Source: Gordonia sp. ABSL11-1
Lineage (GTDB): Bacteria > Actinomycetota > Actinomycetes > Mycobacteriales > Mycobacteriaceae
DNA length: 64,000 nucleotides
Direction: 5' to 3'
Assembly (NCBI RefSeq): GCF_030315685.1
Contig: NZ_JASXSI010000002.1
Location: 62,001 to 126,000, forward strand
Part shown: one piece after another, positions 35,993 through 45,113 of the stretch
Layout: each line of letters starts with the position of its first letter
Position numbering within the stretch: position 1 is the first letter of the stretch
Notes under the pieces: generated by a model
What the model was told of the DNA's origin: nothing
The model's database searches: none
The model's input: the letters and a program-made list of their open reading frames with translations, nothing else
Position numbers and translations under genes: made by a program

Positions 35993-37069
35993 TTGACTCC
36001 AGAGTACCGCGAGATCCCGCTAGAAGATCTCACTTTCGATCCGCAGAACCCCAGGTTTCCCACTCATGTTGACGGCGAGGACCAGAACGACGTACTGAGC
36101 TTTATGCTCAGGGATGCTGGATTGATTGACCTGATGCGATCGATCGCTTCTCAGGGGTTCTTTCCTGGTGAACCTCTGCTCGTTTGTCCGGCTGGCGGCG
36201 GAGGCACCTCGTTCCAGGTGATTGAGGGCAACCGGAGGCTTGCAGCGACCAAGCTCCTCGCTGATCCACAAGCGGCGCCCACGAAAAGTAGGTCGGTGCA
36301 GACGGTGGCGGGCTCAGCGAAGTCTGAAGTCAGACGACTACCGTGCTTAGTTTTCGAAGGCCGTAACGATATTCTAAAGCATCTTGGATATCGACACGTC
36401 ACTGGGATTAAGGAATGGGATCCGCTAGCGAAAGCGCGCTATCTTGATCAGCGTTATGGCGAGTCCGAAGGCGAATCCACCGAGCGATTCAAGGAACTCG
36501 CCCGGAGTATCGGGAGTCGTTCCGACTACGTTGGTCGACTGCTCTGCTCGCTGACGATATACAATTTTGCTTCTGAGCATGACTTCTTTGATATCGCGGG
36601 CCTTACCGAGCAATCCGTAGAATTCTCGCTGATATCATCTGTCTTGGCCTACAGCAATGTGGTTGAGTATCTCGGTCTCGAGAGCAGTCAGGACCTGCGT
36701 TCGGAAACGCTTAATCGTAGCCACGTAGAGAACATCTTCACCTGGATCTTTAGGAAGGGGCCGCGTGGTCGGACGGTACTTGGCGAATCACGGAATATAA
36801 GAAAACTGTCTGAGGTCATTGCGAACGACAATGCGCTCAGGCTATTAGAACAGGGAGCGTCACTCAGCTCCGCATTTGAGCAAATTGAGAGTAGTAGAGA
36901 GTTTCTCGAGTACGTCGAGAACGCTCATCAGGCTCTTGTGCTTGCCAGAGGGGCCTTGCCGAATGAGTCCCTCGATGAACCGGCAATGGAGGCGGTTGGG
37001 CGCGTCGCAGATTTAAGTAGCAGGCTACTCGCAGACGCTGGTCGGCAGCAGGCTGGGGGAGGTTCATAG
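35993..37069 (+). CDS. ParB/Srx-like protein, partner of nuclease
   Basis: About 358 aa if started at the TTG at 35993; the frame is open further upstream but overlaps the NaeI gene. The ParB/Srx domain is clear: REIPLEDLTFDPQNPRFP, then MRSIASQGFFPGEPLLV, and VIEGNRRLAATKLL (the G-N-R-R loop binds nucleotide or is catalytic in the family). A helical region resembling the ParB linker follows (VTGIKEWDPLAKARYLDQRY). Less GC-rich than its neighbours. The next gene starts immediately at the stop, so the pair is a two-gene system. Confidence 0.7.
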   Translation: MTPEYREIPLEDLTFDPQNPRFPTHVDGEDQNDVLSFMLRDAGLIDLMRSIASQGFFPGEPLLVCPAGGGGTSFQVIEGNRRLAATKLLADPQAAPTKSRSVQTVAGSAKSEVRRLPCLVFEGRNDILKHLGYRHVTGIKEWDPLAKARYLDQRYGESEGESTERFKELARSIGSRSDYVGRLLCSLTIYNFASEHDFFDIAGLTEQSVEFSLISSVLAYSNVVEYLGLESSQDLRSETLNRSHVENIFTWIFRKGPRGRTVLGESRNIRKLSEVIANDNALRLLEQGASLSSAFEQIESSREFLEYVENAHQALVLARGALPNESLDEPAMEAVGRVADLSSRLLADAGRQQAGGGS

Positions 37070-38104
37070 GTGGGCCTTCTTGGCAACCTATCTCGCCTAC
37101 CCGGTTCATATGAGCGACATCGGTGGGCGGATTGGGCGGAATTGCTCTGCCTCAATTCGGCTGAGGGGGAGCTGAGCGTGCACGATCTGGCGGCTGCAAT
37201 TTCGCAACGTGAAGAGTGGCGAGGGACGGAAGCATTCGATGACCCCTCCCCTAAGGAGGACGAGGCTGATCCATTCGCTCGAGGCGAGGATGACGACCCC
37301 GAAGATAAGTGCATTAGTGAGGCCCGGGAGATTTTAGCCTACATGACTACGCGTCAAGTCAGTTTCGGCTCCGCATATCCATTTGCTGTCTCGGAGGATG
37401 GAACCCTTGTTCGCGTGAAAGGGGAAACGGAATGGCGAAATCTATATCTGCTACTTCTAATCAGCTCGAGTCTTCGCTATGTGCCTGACAGGTCTGCACG
37501 ATCAAAGCTTACTAGTATTTTTGAATTCGTGTGCTTCGTAGCACTGAAGCGCCATCTAGGCGATTCGGCAGAGACGCACATATTCGGCAAGAATTCTCTT
37601 GGTGTTGGCTCGCGATACACTGGTAAATTGCCAGATAAGCTGAGGACGCTTGCTGCGGACCTGAACGAGAGAACTCGCTTCCTCGAGACAGAGTTCAGGA
37701 CTAGTGACGTCGGCGATAATGGTTTAGATATTGTTGCCTGGAATGGCTTCGGTGACGATGTCAATGGTCTAATAGTTTACTTTGGGCAATGTGCATGTAC
37801 GCCGAAATGGGTGGACAAACAGCACAGTGTCAGTGATGACTCGTGGTACGGGATCATGTCGCTTCTCGCGAAGCCTGTGCCCATCTGCTTCATCCCTTTT
37901 GACTTCCGGCAGGCGGACGGTTCTTGGTATAAACCATCCGCGATCCACAGAGGCGTTCTAGTGGACCGCCGCCGCCTTCTCGTAATGCTCGGCACCAGCC
38001 AGGACGGCTCAACACTCGAGGGTACATTTTCGGGTGAGCACTATGAACTTCTGGACTTGGGGTCCATTAGTGAGGAGCGGAACGCCGGACTTGATGACCT
38101 TTAA
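37070..38104 (+). CDS. PD-(D/E)XK-like nuclease partner of ParB-like protein
   Basis: 344 aa from the GTG directly after the preceding stop. GDNGLDIVAWNGFGDDVNGL followed by IVYFGQCACTPKW is the D...Q-x-C/K-like pattern of a degenerate PD-(D/E)XK nuclease core (about 222-250). An acidic region (SPKEDEADPFARGEDDDPED) lies near residue 65. I do not recognise the family. With the ParB-like gene it makes an uncharacterised defence-type pair; inference from context. Confidence 0.6.
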   Translation: MGLLGNLSRLPGSYERHRWADWAELLCLNSAEGELSVHDLAAAISQREEWRGTEAFDDPSPKEDEADPFARGEDDDPEDKCISEAREILAYMTTRQVSFGSAYPFAVSEDGTLVRVKGETEWRNLYLLLLISSSLRYVPDRSARSKLTSIFEFVCFVALKRHLGDSAETHIFGKNSLGVGSRYTGKLPDKLRTLAADLNERTRFLETEFRTSDVGDNGLDIVAWNGFGDDVNGLIVYFGQCACTPKWVDKQHSVSDDSWYGIMSLLAKPVPICFIPFDFRQADGSWYKPSAIHRGVLVDRRRLLVMLGTSQDGSTLEGTFSGEHYELLDLGSISEERNAGLDDL

Positions 38105-38197
38105 GGTGCGCTGCCCGGGTGAAGGCAGAGTCACGAGGGTATGCCGTGGCCTGAGCAAGTAGATCATCTACTCGCTGTCAGCTCGACACTGAGAGTC

Positions 38198-38630
38198 TCC
38201 ATCTCTCCGGTGGCATGACCAGCTGTCCTCCGCGGTATCGCTTGATCGCAGTTCCACAGCCCCGTGCGTCCAGCCCAAACCGTGTGCCGATCTGCTGGCA
38301 CGATAGTCCCTCATCGGCCAAGCGCCGACCTCCTGGATGTCAGCGTCGGTCATGCGGTGCGGCGTGGTGTCGAGGCAGCCGTGTTAAGGGTCCGTCGCAC
38401 GCGTCGTGTCTGGTCTGCAACGACGAGCCGCGCCACCTGTTCGACGTTGCGACATTGGTGCCAGAGCCCCACCGTCCGTCCTCGACCTGCGCGGCCGTCT
38501 TCTGTTTCGTGGGCACGGGTAAATGCGCGTTTGTGGAGCGCAGTCACCCTGAGAAGCTTCTTCCAACAGCCCCGTAAGCCCCTCGCCTGCAGAGACGGGA
38601 TTCAAGTATGCTTGCCCTGCGGGACACCAG
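38198..38630 (-). pseudogene. Double-HTH gene remnant, repeat unit 0
   Basis: Degenerate copy of the HTH genes at 43810, 47537 and 50692. Fragments such as QAYLN and the recognition-helix codons around GLSCQQIG-like sequence remain, but several frameshifts and stops break the frame. The companion 164-aa gene is missing here. The LexA box next to its former start is intact. Confidence 0.65.
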
Positions 38631-38631
38631 G

Positions 38632-38647
38632 TCGAACGTAGGTTCGA
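38632..38647. promoter_or_regulatory. LexA (SOS) box, repeat unit 0
   Basis: TCGAAC-GTAG-GTTCGA, perfect mycobacterial LexA consensus. Same position relative to the HTH gene as in units 1 and 2. Confidence 0.75.
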
Positions 38648-38957
38648 ATGATCACGACAATCAACATGGGTCACGTCGTATCGATGTGGCCTTTCTCGTG
38701 TTTCTAGCCAAATCGTGTCGCACCCACTGGTTATGCTCTGAACTCTGTGGATGTGTTTCGAGTCCTGGCAGGTAGTTGAGTCTCGGTACATGTTCCCGTG
38801 AGCTGCGCTAACAGATTGGGCTTGCGCCGAAGGAAGGTCTTATTTTCAACGTAACAACCAGCTGGGCGGTGTGGACGACACAATCTTCGAACGGTATTGA
38901 ATGAGTTTGCATCAGCTCTTTCTGATTACGTGACATAATGCAAATAGAAGGATTTAC

Positions 38958-39180
38958 ATGAGAGTCAGCCGTATAGATATCGAGAACTATCGCGAATAAA
39001 GGAATTAAGCTGGGTGGTGCCCAAGGATCACCGCCTGTTGATGCTGGTTGGACCGGGTGACAGTACGAAGTCTACGACAATGAGCGAAACTCCATTTATG
39101 CCGCTCGAATTGATCGCCAGGATGAGGCGCTTCCGCATCAACCCGCTGCCCACTTGGCTTCAGGAGCCTCCACCCACGTG
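38958..39180 (+). pseudogene. OLD-family ATPase fragment
   Basis: An ATG opens MRVSRIDIENYR, the characteristic N-terminus of OLD/SMC-like ATPases. One base appears lost (CGCGAATAAAG for CGCGGAATAAAG); the other frame then continues KELSWVVPKDHR and LVGPGDSTKSTTM, a Walker A site. The sequence ends after LIARMRR and a few more codons, just before GajA. A remnant of a cargo gene that preceded the Gabija genes. The interval 38648-38957 contains the hairpin and leader of unit 0. Confidence 0.65.
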
Positions 39181-39200
39181 ATGAGAGACAAGGACGTCTG

Positions 39201-41141
39201 ATGCAGATCACCTACCTCCGGATTTCTGGTTTCCAGTCGTTCGGTCCGACGCCGACCACGATCGCACTGCGAGATGTCACCTACGTGCTTGGCCCGAACG
39301 GCGCCGGCAAGACGGCGGTGCTCGAGGCGCTGTCGCGGCTGTTCAGCCCGCTACCTACGCAGCGCAAGATCCGATATTCCGACTTCCACATCTCTGCCGG
39401 TCTCACCGCTGTTGAGGTGCATGCAGACGGGCCCGAGCTCTGGATCGAAGTCGATGTCGAGGTGCCGGAATCGGGTGAGGATGGCGACCATCCGTCTGTC
39501 CCACCGAACTTCGCGCACATGCGCATCGCGACTGAAGACGGTGCACCTCGGATCCGTATCCGACTCACCGCCACGATCGCTCCGGACAATGTCATCGAGG
39601 AGAAGCTCCAGTACATTCTCGAAGCTGATACCGATGGGGCGCCGACGCAGCGAGCTGATATGTCCCGATTCGATCGCGCCAACATCGAAGTGCACTACCT
39701 GCCTGCGCGCCGCGATCCCGCTGAGCACATCGCCTACACCACCGCTTCGCTCGTCGGACGGGCGCTGCGTGCTGCCGACTGGACAGCGGAGCGCACCACG
39801 CTCGACACGCTGTCGAAGGATCTCACCGACTCGCTTGCAGGGAACGCAGCGGTCAAGAGCATCGGCGTGCAGCTTGCGGGGGAATGGTCTGGGCTTCACT
39901 CCGGCGCCTTCTTCACCGACCCTTCAATCGCGTTCGGCAGTGGCGACCTGGAGAGTGTGCTGCGTCAGCTGACGGTCTCGTTCGCGCCGTCTCCGGCCGG
40001 TTCGTCGCTGCCGTTCGATCGGCTCAGCGATGGCCAGAAGTCCTTGCTCTACATTTCGCTAGTGCTCGCCTGGCAGTCGCTCGCGCGGGAGGTGTTGGAC
40101 GGCACGGAGACGGCCTTCGATCAGCACCGACTCCGACCGCCGGTGCACACCATCATCGCGCTGGAGGAACCGGAGAACAGCCTTGCTCCGCAGTACCTCG
40201 GCCGCATCATCCGGCAGCTCCGCAAGGCTGCTGAGCATGGAGACTCGCAGGCGCTGATTGCAACCCACTCGCCTGCCCTGCTGCGCCGCGTCAATCCTGA
40301 GGCCATCTGTTTCCTCCGTCTTGACGGTGATCGTCAGTCTCAGGTGCGTCGGATCGTCCTCCCGGCCAAGAACGACGAAACGGCGAAGTATGTTCGTGAG
40401 GCGGTGTTGGCCTTCCCTGAGCTCTACTTCTCGCGCTTGGTCGTTCTCGGTGAGGGCGATAGCGAGCAAATCGTGTTACCGCGTGTACTCGCTGCGGCTG
40501 GCGTTGCGGAAGATGACGCGTCAGTTTCCGTTGTCCCGCTGGGTGGTCGTCACGTCAATCACTTCTGGCGCCTATTGAACGAACTGGAGATCCCGCATGT
40601 CACCTTGCTTGATCTGGATTCCGGCCGGTACCAAGGAGGCTGGGGCCGCGTGAGCAACGCGCTTAAACAGTACAACAAACTCAACCCCGGTACCTTCACG
40701 AACGCCCAGATTGACGGGCTTGCGAAGTGGGACGACGTCGTCGATTTCCCCGTCTACAACGACGTGAGCTTCACGGACGGTCACGGTCCGATCTATGCGC
40801 TGGAGCAGAAGGGCGTCTACTTCTCGCACCCCGTAGACCTCGACCTGATGATGCTTGAGGCCTTCCCCGACGCATACGGGGTGGAGTCGGTTGGAACGCC
40901 CGACGAGAAGATAGTCGCCGCTGTGCTCGGCAAGTCTCACGCGAACGAGGACCACCTGCCCGAGGATGCCTTCGAGCTCTTCGATGATTATCACCGCTTG
41001 TTCGATCTCAAGAGCAAGCCCGCGTCGCACCTCAAGGCGATGGCGGCGCTGACTAACGGGCAGCTCCTGGCGGATCTCCCCGAAGTCTTGCAACGCCTGG
41101 TCGCGGACGTGCAGGCCAAACTCGAGGCGCTTCCGGAGTGA
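39201..41141 (+). CDS. gajA: Gabija GajA (ATPase plus TOPRIM nuclease)
   Basis: 646 aa starting after AAGGACGTCTG. The AAA/ABC ATPase domain has Walker A GPNGAGKTAVLEAL (about 31-44), signature region FDRLSDGQKSLLYISL (about 272) and Walker B IIALEEPENS (about 316). A TOPRIM domain follows: VVLGEGDSEQIVLP (about 412) and LLDLDSG (about 468). This is the OLD-type layout of GajA, which nicks DNA when nucleotides are depleted by phage replication. The UvrD-like partner overlaps it by 4 bp, which identifies the system. Confidence 0.9.
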   Translation: MQITYLRISGFQSFGPTPTTIALRDVTYVLGPNGAGKTAVLEALSRLFSPLPTQRKIRYSDFHISAGLTAVEVHADGPELWIEVDVEVPESGEDGDHPSVPPNFAHMRIATEDGAPRIRIRLTATIAPDNVIEEKLQYILEADTDGAPTQRADMSRFDRANIEVHYLPARRDPAEHIAYTTASLVGRALRAADWTAERTTLDTLSKDLTDSLAGNAAVKSIGVQLAGEWSGLHSGAFFTDPSIAFGSGDLESVLRQLTVSFAPSPAGSSLPFDRLSDGQKSLLYISLVLAWQSLAREVLDGTETAFDQHRLRPPVHTIIALEEPENSLAPQYLGRIIRQLRKAAEHGDSQALIATHSPALLRRVNPEAICFLRLDGDRQSQVRRIVLPAKNDETAKYVREAVLAFPELYFSRLVVLGEGDSEQIVLPRVLAAAGVAEDDASVSVVPLGGRHVNHFWRLLNELEIPHVTLLDLDSGRYQGGWGRVSNALKQYNKLNPGTFTNAQIDGLAKWDDVVDFPVYNDVSFTDGHGPIYALEQKGVYFSHPVDLDLMMLEAFPDAYGVESVGTPDEKIVAAVLGKSHANEDHLPEDAFELFDDYHRLFDLKSKPASHLKAMAALTNGQLLADLPEVLQRLVADVQAKLEALPE

Positions 41142-42796
41142 TTCAGCCAGAGGACTGGACTCCGGTCGGCGGGCTTGAGCTCGAGCCGAACGCTCTGAAA
41201 GCAGTCCGCGAGACCAACGCGAACGTCGTCGTGACCGCTGGCCCTGGCGCAGGCAAGACAGAGCTTCTCGCCCAGCGCGCCGACTTCCTGTTTCGCACGG
41301 GAGCGAACCCGTACCCGAAGCGCATCCTGGCGATCTCGTTCAAGGTCGACGCCGCCCGCAACCTGCAGTCCCGCGTTCGGCTACGCTCCGGTTCTCAGTA
41401 CGCCGCTCGATTCGACAGCTTCACCTTCCACGCGTTTGCCAAGCGCCTCATCGACAACTACCGTTCGGCGCTCACGGGCCTGAACGCGCTGAACTCGGAC
41501 TACCGGATCGATGCCCGCACGCGCATCCAGAATCAGCAGATCACCTTCGACGACCTCGTGCCTCTCGCGCTGGAGATCCTCGAGAAGAACGACTACGCGC
41601 GTGGCGCGTTGCGGCAGACCTACAGCCACGTCTTCATGGATGAGTTTCAGGATGCAACGACGGCGCAGTACGCCTTCTTGAAGGAGGCATTCGCAGCCAC
41701 CGGCGTGCAGCTCATCGGCGTCGGTGACACCAAGCAGCGCATCATGGGCTTCGCGGATGCACTCGAAGGTGTCATGGCGACCTTCGCCGAAGACTTCCGT
41801 GCGACTGATCTGCAGCTCTATCAGAACTTCCGATCCAAGCCTCGGCTGCGCCGGATGCAGAACCGCATGATCTTGGAGATGGACCCGTCCGCGGCGAGCC
41901 CGGACGAAGACCTCGAAGGTGAAGAAGGCATCCTGGAGGTGCTCCGCTTCGATACCGACGAGGATGAAGCAGCTTCGGTCACGGAGATGATCGGCGAGTG
42001 GCTCGACGAAGGAGTGCCGCCACGGGAGATCACAGTGCTGGCTCGGCAGCAGCCGCACCTCATTACGAGCATTTTGGGAGGGCACCTCACCGCTGCTGGC
42101 GTCCCGTACCGCAACGAGCAGCAGTCCCAGGATCTGACCGCGGAGCCCGCTGCCGCCCTGATCTTCAACTTCCTCCGGGTCGTTGCGGATGACGGCCGTC
42201 CCGAGGCGTACTCGGAATTGGTGCGCGTGGTGACGCGCGGCGGAATCGAAGAAGCTGACGGCGTGCTGGACAGCAAGCTTCGAACAATCCTCCGTGAAGC
42301 ACGGGTGACAGTGCGCGCTGCCGGGTTTGATGCTTCGGACTACACCTCGTGGAAGCCGCTCATCAACTCGTTCGTCAAGTTCGTATCACGTCCGGCGCTC
42401 AATGCGCTGTCGCCTTCGTATCAGCAGGGCTCGCGGCTCAATGAGGTGATCAAGGAAGCCGTCAATGGCTTCAAGCGCGAGCTGGCGGTCGACGGTGAGC
42501 CGGTCGCGGCGCTCGACCGGCTGTCGGAAGAAAATGCCGTCCGGATCCTGACGGTCCACAAATGCAAGGGCATGGAGTTCGAGAAGGTCATCGTTTTCGG
42601 CGTTGAGTCCCAGTTCTTCTGGGGCAAAAAGGACGCCGACGTGAAGGCCGAGTTCTTCGTGGCTATCTCGCGGGCGAAGGATGAGCTCATCCTGACGACA
42701 GCGCGCCACCGAACGAAGCCAGACAGCGCGAACGACTACTGGTGCGAGGATTCGCCGCCACATGAAGTGTTGCTTGGGTATGCCGATGAATCCTGA
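41138..42796 (+). CDS. gajB: Gabija GajB (UvrD-like helicase)
   Basis: 552 aa from a GTG overlapping the GajA stop. Superfamily 1 helicase motifs in order: GPGAGKTELLAQ (about 34), FMDEFQDATTAQY (about 166), GDTKQRIMGF, NFRSKPRLR, and VHKCKGMEFEKVIVFG (about 471). No nuclease domain. GajB partners GajA in the anti-phage complex. GC-rich like the chromosome, unlike the lower-GC cargo that follows in the next units. Confidence 0.9.
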   Translation: MIQPEDWTPVGGLELEPNALKAVRETNANVVVTAGPGAGKTELLAQRADFLFRTGANPYPKRILAISFKVDAARNLQSRVRLRSGSQYAARFDSFTFHAFAKRLIDNYRSALTGLNALNSDYRIDARTRIQNQQITFDDLVPLALEILEKNDYARGALRQTYSHVFMDEFQDATTAQYAFLKEAFAATGVQLIGVGDTKQRIMGFADALEGVMATFAEDFRATDLQLYQNFRSKPRLRRMQNRMILEMDPSAASPDEDLEGEEGILEVLRFDTDEDEAASVTEMIGEWLDEGVPPREITVLARQQPHLITSILGGHLTAAGVPYRNEQQSQDLTAEPAAALIFNFLRVVADDGRPEAYSELVRVVTRGGIEEADGVLDSKLRTILREARVTVRAAGFDASDYTSWKPLINSFVKFVSRPALNALSPSYQQGSRLNEVIKEAVNGFKRELAVDGEPVAALDRLSEENAVRILTVHKCKGMEFEKVIVFGVESQFFWGKKDADVKAEFFVAISRAKDELILTTARHRTKPDSANDYWCEDSPPHEVLLGYADES

Positions 42797-42905
42797 GCTG
42801 TTGTCCCGCACCAGCCCGTTCGATCCGGGAATGCTCCGCGAGCTCCACGTCGTTGATCTCGAGGAGCTCAAGCGAGCCTCGGACGCAGGAGCCCTTCGTT
42901 CGTGA
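42780..42905 (+). other. Short ORF overlapping gajB end
   Basis: ATGCCGATGAATCC opens a 41-codon frame (MPMNPELLSRTSPFDPGMLRE onward) that overlaps the end of gajB in another frame. A following frame holds FELLKEVSILLVAAAGN. It may be the truncated start of a third gene. The rest of 42906-43085 shows no intact gene. Confidence 0.3.
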
Positions 42906-43089
42906 AGGCTTCGAGCTGCTGAAGGAAGTATCAATCCTCCTAGTCGCGGCCGCAGGCAATGCGAACGGAAGTTCAGAGCGTTGTTGGCCTGCCACGCGAC
43001 CACGCGATCATCATCGGCCACTACGCCCTACGCGGGTAAGTCCCGTGACGTGGTGGACTTTCGGTGAGGCTGGATAGCTGCAGTTCGGG

Positions 43090-43345
43090 CGTGGCGCGGC
43101 TGGGGTTGTGGGTGGGCCATCGCGTAGTGATGAACGAGTTACCTGACCAGTGACTCGAGCAACGGAACCGCGCGATGACCCACGACCGTTCTGCCCTGAT
43201 CAGCTAGCTCGATGCGCTCAAGGGCGCCGATCCGGCGAGTATGTTCGCTGAACTGATCCGTGCGGGCTTTCAAGCCCTAATCGATACCGAGGCTACCGAG
43301 GCCACCGAGGTCCTCAGCGTCGACCGCTACGAGCGCAACAACGAG
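43090..43345 (+). mobile_element. IS256-family transposase remnant
   Basis: ATGACCCACGACCGTTCTGCC begins a frame with a stop after ALIS, continuing LDALKGADPASMFAELIRAG and RYERNNE. This is the N-terminus of an IS256 (Mutator) transposase. The remnant replaces the start of the 164-aa gene of repeat unit 1. Confidence 0.7.
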
Positions 43346-43807
43346 CCTCGCTTCACCCAACCCGCTTACCTCAACCTCCACCACCATCTGCGCCAGCTCT
43401 GGCGTCACGACCCTGGGATGTTCTCGCTCTTGTCGGCACCAGAGCAGTGGGACATCCATACCTTCTATGCGACGGAGTGGCGCTTCTCGGATGCTGAGCT
43501 GGGGGAGTGCCAGAAGATCACCGTCTACGATCCGTCGTTGCCGCAGCGCGCCGGCAAGGCGCTGACCAAGCTAGTGCAGGAGATGGATGCCCTCGATGTC
43601 CGGCGTGAAGCGAAGCAGGCCGCGATGGCGACGGTACCCGCTGGGCCCAAGCGCAAGACCAAGAACGTCGACCGGGTGATCAGGATCAGTGGCGTTGTTC
43701 ATCCGACCCCGAATACCGACAAGCTGGCTCGAGTTCTCCTGGATGTGGCGAGGGAGATGGCACGAGCGGACGACAGATCTCGGCGTGATGACGACGTGGC
43801 GGCCTAG
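43241..43807 (+). CDS. Repeat-unit protein A, copy 1, fused to IS256 N-terminus
   Basis: 188-aa chimera. The first 35 residues (MFAELIRAGFQALIDTEATE and so on) come from the IS256 transposase. From PRFTQPAY (residue 36) it is homologous to the 164-aa proteins at 47074 and 50197 (QWDIHTFYA, DPSLPQRAGKALTKL, KNVDRVIRISGVVHP). Diverged from the other two copies. Function of the family unknown; basic, helical, without catalytic motif. Convergent with the HTH gene that follows. Confidence 0.6.
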   Translation: MFAELIRAGFQALIDTEATEATEVLSVDRYERNNEPRFTQPAYLNLHHHLRQLWRHDPGMFSLLSAPEQWDIHTFYATEWRFSDAELGECQKITVYDPSLPQRAGKALTKLVQEMDALDVRREAKQAAMATVPAGPKRKTKNVDRVIRISGVVHPTPNTDKLARVLLDVAREMARADDRSRRDDDVAA

Positions 43808-43809
43808 CT

Positions 43810-44241
43810 TCACGACTCAGTGCTCTCGCGGGAGTTGTGTTCGTTGTACAACCGGATTGCTTTCATGACCGATCCGCGCGTCCACCCCACAAGCTTCTCG
43901 ATCTCCCGGATCGACAAACCTTGCTCGCTCAGCTTTCCGATCTCCTCGATGTCTTTCACCTCGAGCACCCTGGGCGCGGTGTCGATGCCGGCCTTGCGTA
44001 GGTTCCGTCGGACGGTGCTTTCGTGGGCTCCCACGATTCGTCCGATCTTGGCGACGTTGCCGCATTGCCACCAGAGCCCGACCATCTCCTCGATCTCTTC
44101 GAGGGTGTGCTGCTTGGCCGCCGGTGGCCGGACTGGCACCGCTCGAGGCCGTCGACTAGCGGTCAAAGCACGCTCTAGAACCCTGGTAAGCCGCTGAGCT
44201 GCGGTGATGTGATTACAGTAAGTTTGCAGGACCCGCACCAA
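43810..44241 (-). CDS. Repeat-unit double-HTH protein B, copy 1
   Basis: 143 aa, start TTG at 44241 (or GTG at 44238), placed 1 bp from the LexA box. Two helix-turn-helix segments: EEMVGLWWQCGNVAKIGRIV with ESTVRRNLRKAG, and EIGKLSEQGLSIREIEKLVG with RGSVMKAIRLY. The second resembles the HTH of Hin-type recombinases or transposases. No catalytic domain. Probable DNA-binding regulator or accessory protein. Most diverged of the intact copies. Confidence 0.7.
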   Translation of the reverse strand: MVRVLQTYCNHITAAQRLTRVLERALTASRRPRAVPVRPPAAKQHTLEEIEEMVGLWWQCGNVAKIGRIVGAHESTVRRNLRKAGIDTAPRVLEVKDIEEIGKLSEQGLSIREIEKLVGWTRGSVMKAIRLYNEHNSRESTES

Positions 44242-44242
44242 A

Positions 44243-44258
44243 TCGAACGTATGTTCGA
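44243..44258. promoter_or_regulatory. LexA (SOS) box, repeat unit 1
   Basis: TCGAAC-GTAT-GTTCGA, perfect LexA consensus. It touches the start codon of the HTH gene (1 bp away), so it would overlap its promoter/leaderless start, and it lies upstream of the CBASS-like cargo on the other strand. Confidence 0.8.
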
Positions 44259-44279
44259 GAACTTATGACAGTCACCAGG

Positions 44280-44306
44280 GGTCACGATGTACCGACGTGG
44301 CCTTTT
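44280..44306 (+). terminator. Conserved hairpin, repeat unit 1
   Basis: GGTCAC pairs with GTGGCC (one G-T pair) and is followed by TTTTG on the plus strand. Conserved at the same place in units 0 and 2. The rest of 44307-44555 is the conserved leader to about 44450 and then AT-rich promoter-like sequence. Confidence 0.45.
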
Positions 44307-44555
44307 GTGCGTTTCTAGCAGAACTTGTCAGTCCCTCGCGATACTCTCTGACCCCTGAGAACCTGTTTCCAGTCCCGTAAGGTCGGTCCATCCGGGGCGG
44401 GTGAGTGACTCGATCAACAATAGGGGTGGAGTGTACCGGTGGCGTTGTGGAAAGAGCATCGTACTATCGGATCTTCCGCAATTTGCATTAAGATGAGATA
44501 AGAACATTGATACAAGTTCGCCAAATAAAGTATGACCAAATAGGAGATAGATGTA

Positions 44556-45113
44556 GTGTTTCGAAAGAAGGCGAAATCGAAGGCGAGCGCGGGACTCAAG
44601 CTCCCGGATGTTCCTACTAATCTCAAGTCAATTTCGGATGAAATTCACCGAATTCATGAGAGTGCGGTGTGGAGCGGACAGGGCCAGTTCGAACAGCTCA
44701 AGTTTTGGCGTGCCATGAATGTTGTGCTTGGACTGCCTGCGGCTGTTCTGGCGGCCATCTCAGGCGGTACTGGGCTGGCCAGTGATGGCGTCGGTACGAC
44801 ACCTGCAATTTTGGCGTTGATTGCGGCAGGCTTTGGCGCGGCGCTGACAACGCTGAATCCGTCTCGCCGAGTTGCTCAAGCGCAGGCGGCTGCAAACGCT
44901 TACCTTGAGTTGCAGACGACAGCACGTCAGTTGTTGATGGTTGATCTGCAGAAGCTGCCCTATGAGGATGTTCGTGATCAGCTGGCCGAGTTGACAGTTC
45001 GGCGGGACGAAGTGAATCGGACAGCCGATCCGCCAGGTACCTATGCGTATTGGCGAGCAAAAAGAAACCTGCGGGCAGGCGGACAGACGTATGAGCAGGA
45101 CGAGGTGAGCTGA
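44556..45113 (+). CDS. SLATT-domain 2TM effector
   Basis: 185 aa from a GTG with AGGAG upstream. Two TM segments, FWRAMNVVLGLPAAVLAAIS (about 50-69) and LALIAAGFGAALTTL (about 82-96), are followed by the SLATT helix NPSRRVAQAQAAANAYLELQ. SLATT domains are predicted membrane effectors that open or disrupt the membrane in SMODS and SLOG systems. Its stop overlaps the CD-NTase start by 1 bp. Confidence 0.8.
   Translation: MFRKKAKSKASAGLKLPDVPTNLKSISDEIHRIHESAVWSGQGQFEQLKFWRAMNVVLGLPAAVLAAISGGTGLASDGVGTTPAILALIAAGFGAALTTLNPSRRVAQAQAAANAYLELQTTARQLLMVDLQKLPYEDVRDQLAELTVRRDEVNRTADPPGTYAYWRAKRNLRAGGQTYEQDEVS

Larger units (their letters stand above)
43346..44450. repeat. Delimiter repeat unit 1
   Basis: Protein A gene, protein B gene, LexA box, hairpin, leader. 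The leader contains CTCTCTGACCCCTGAGAACC, as in unit 2. Aligns with 47074-48185. The 5' end is replaced by IS256 sequence. Confidence 0.75.
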
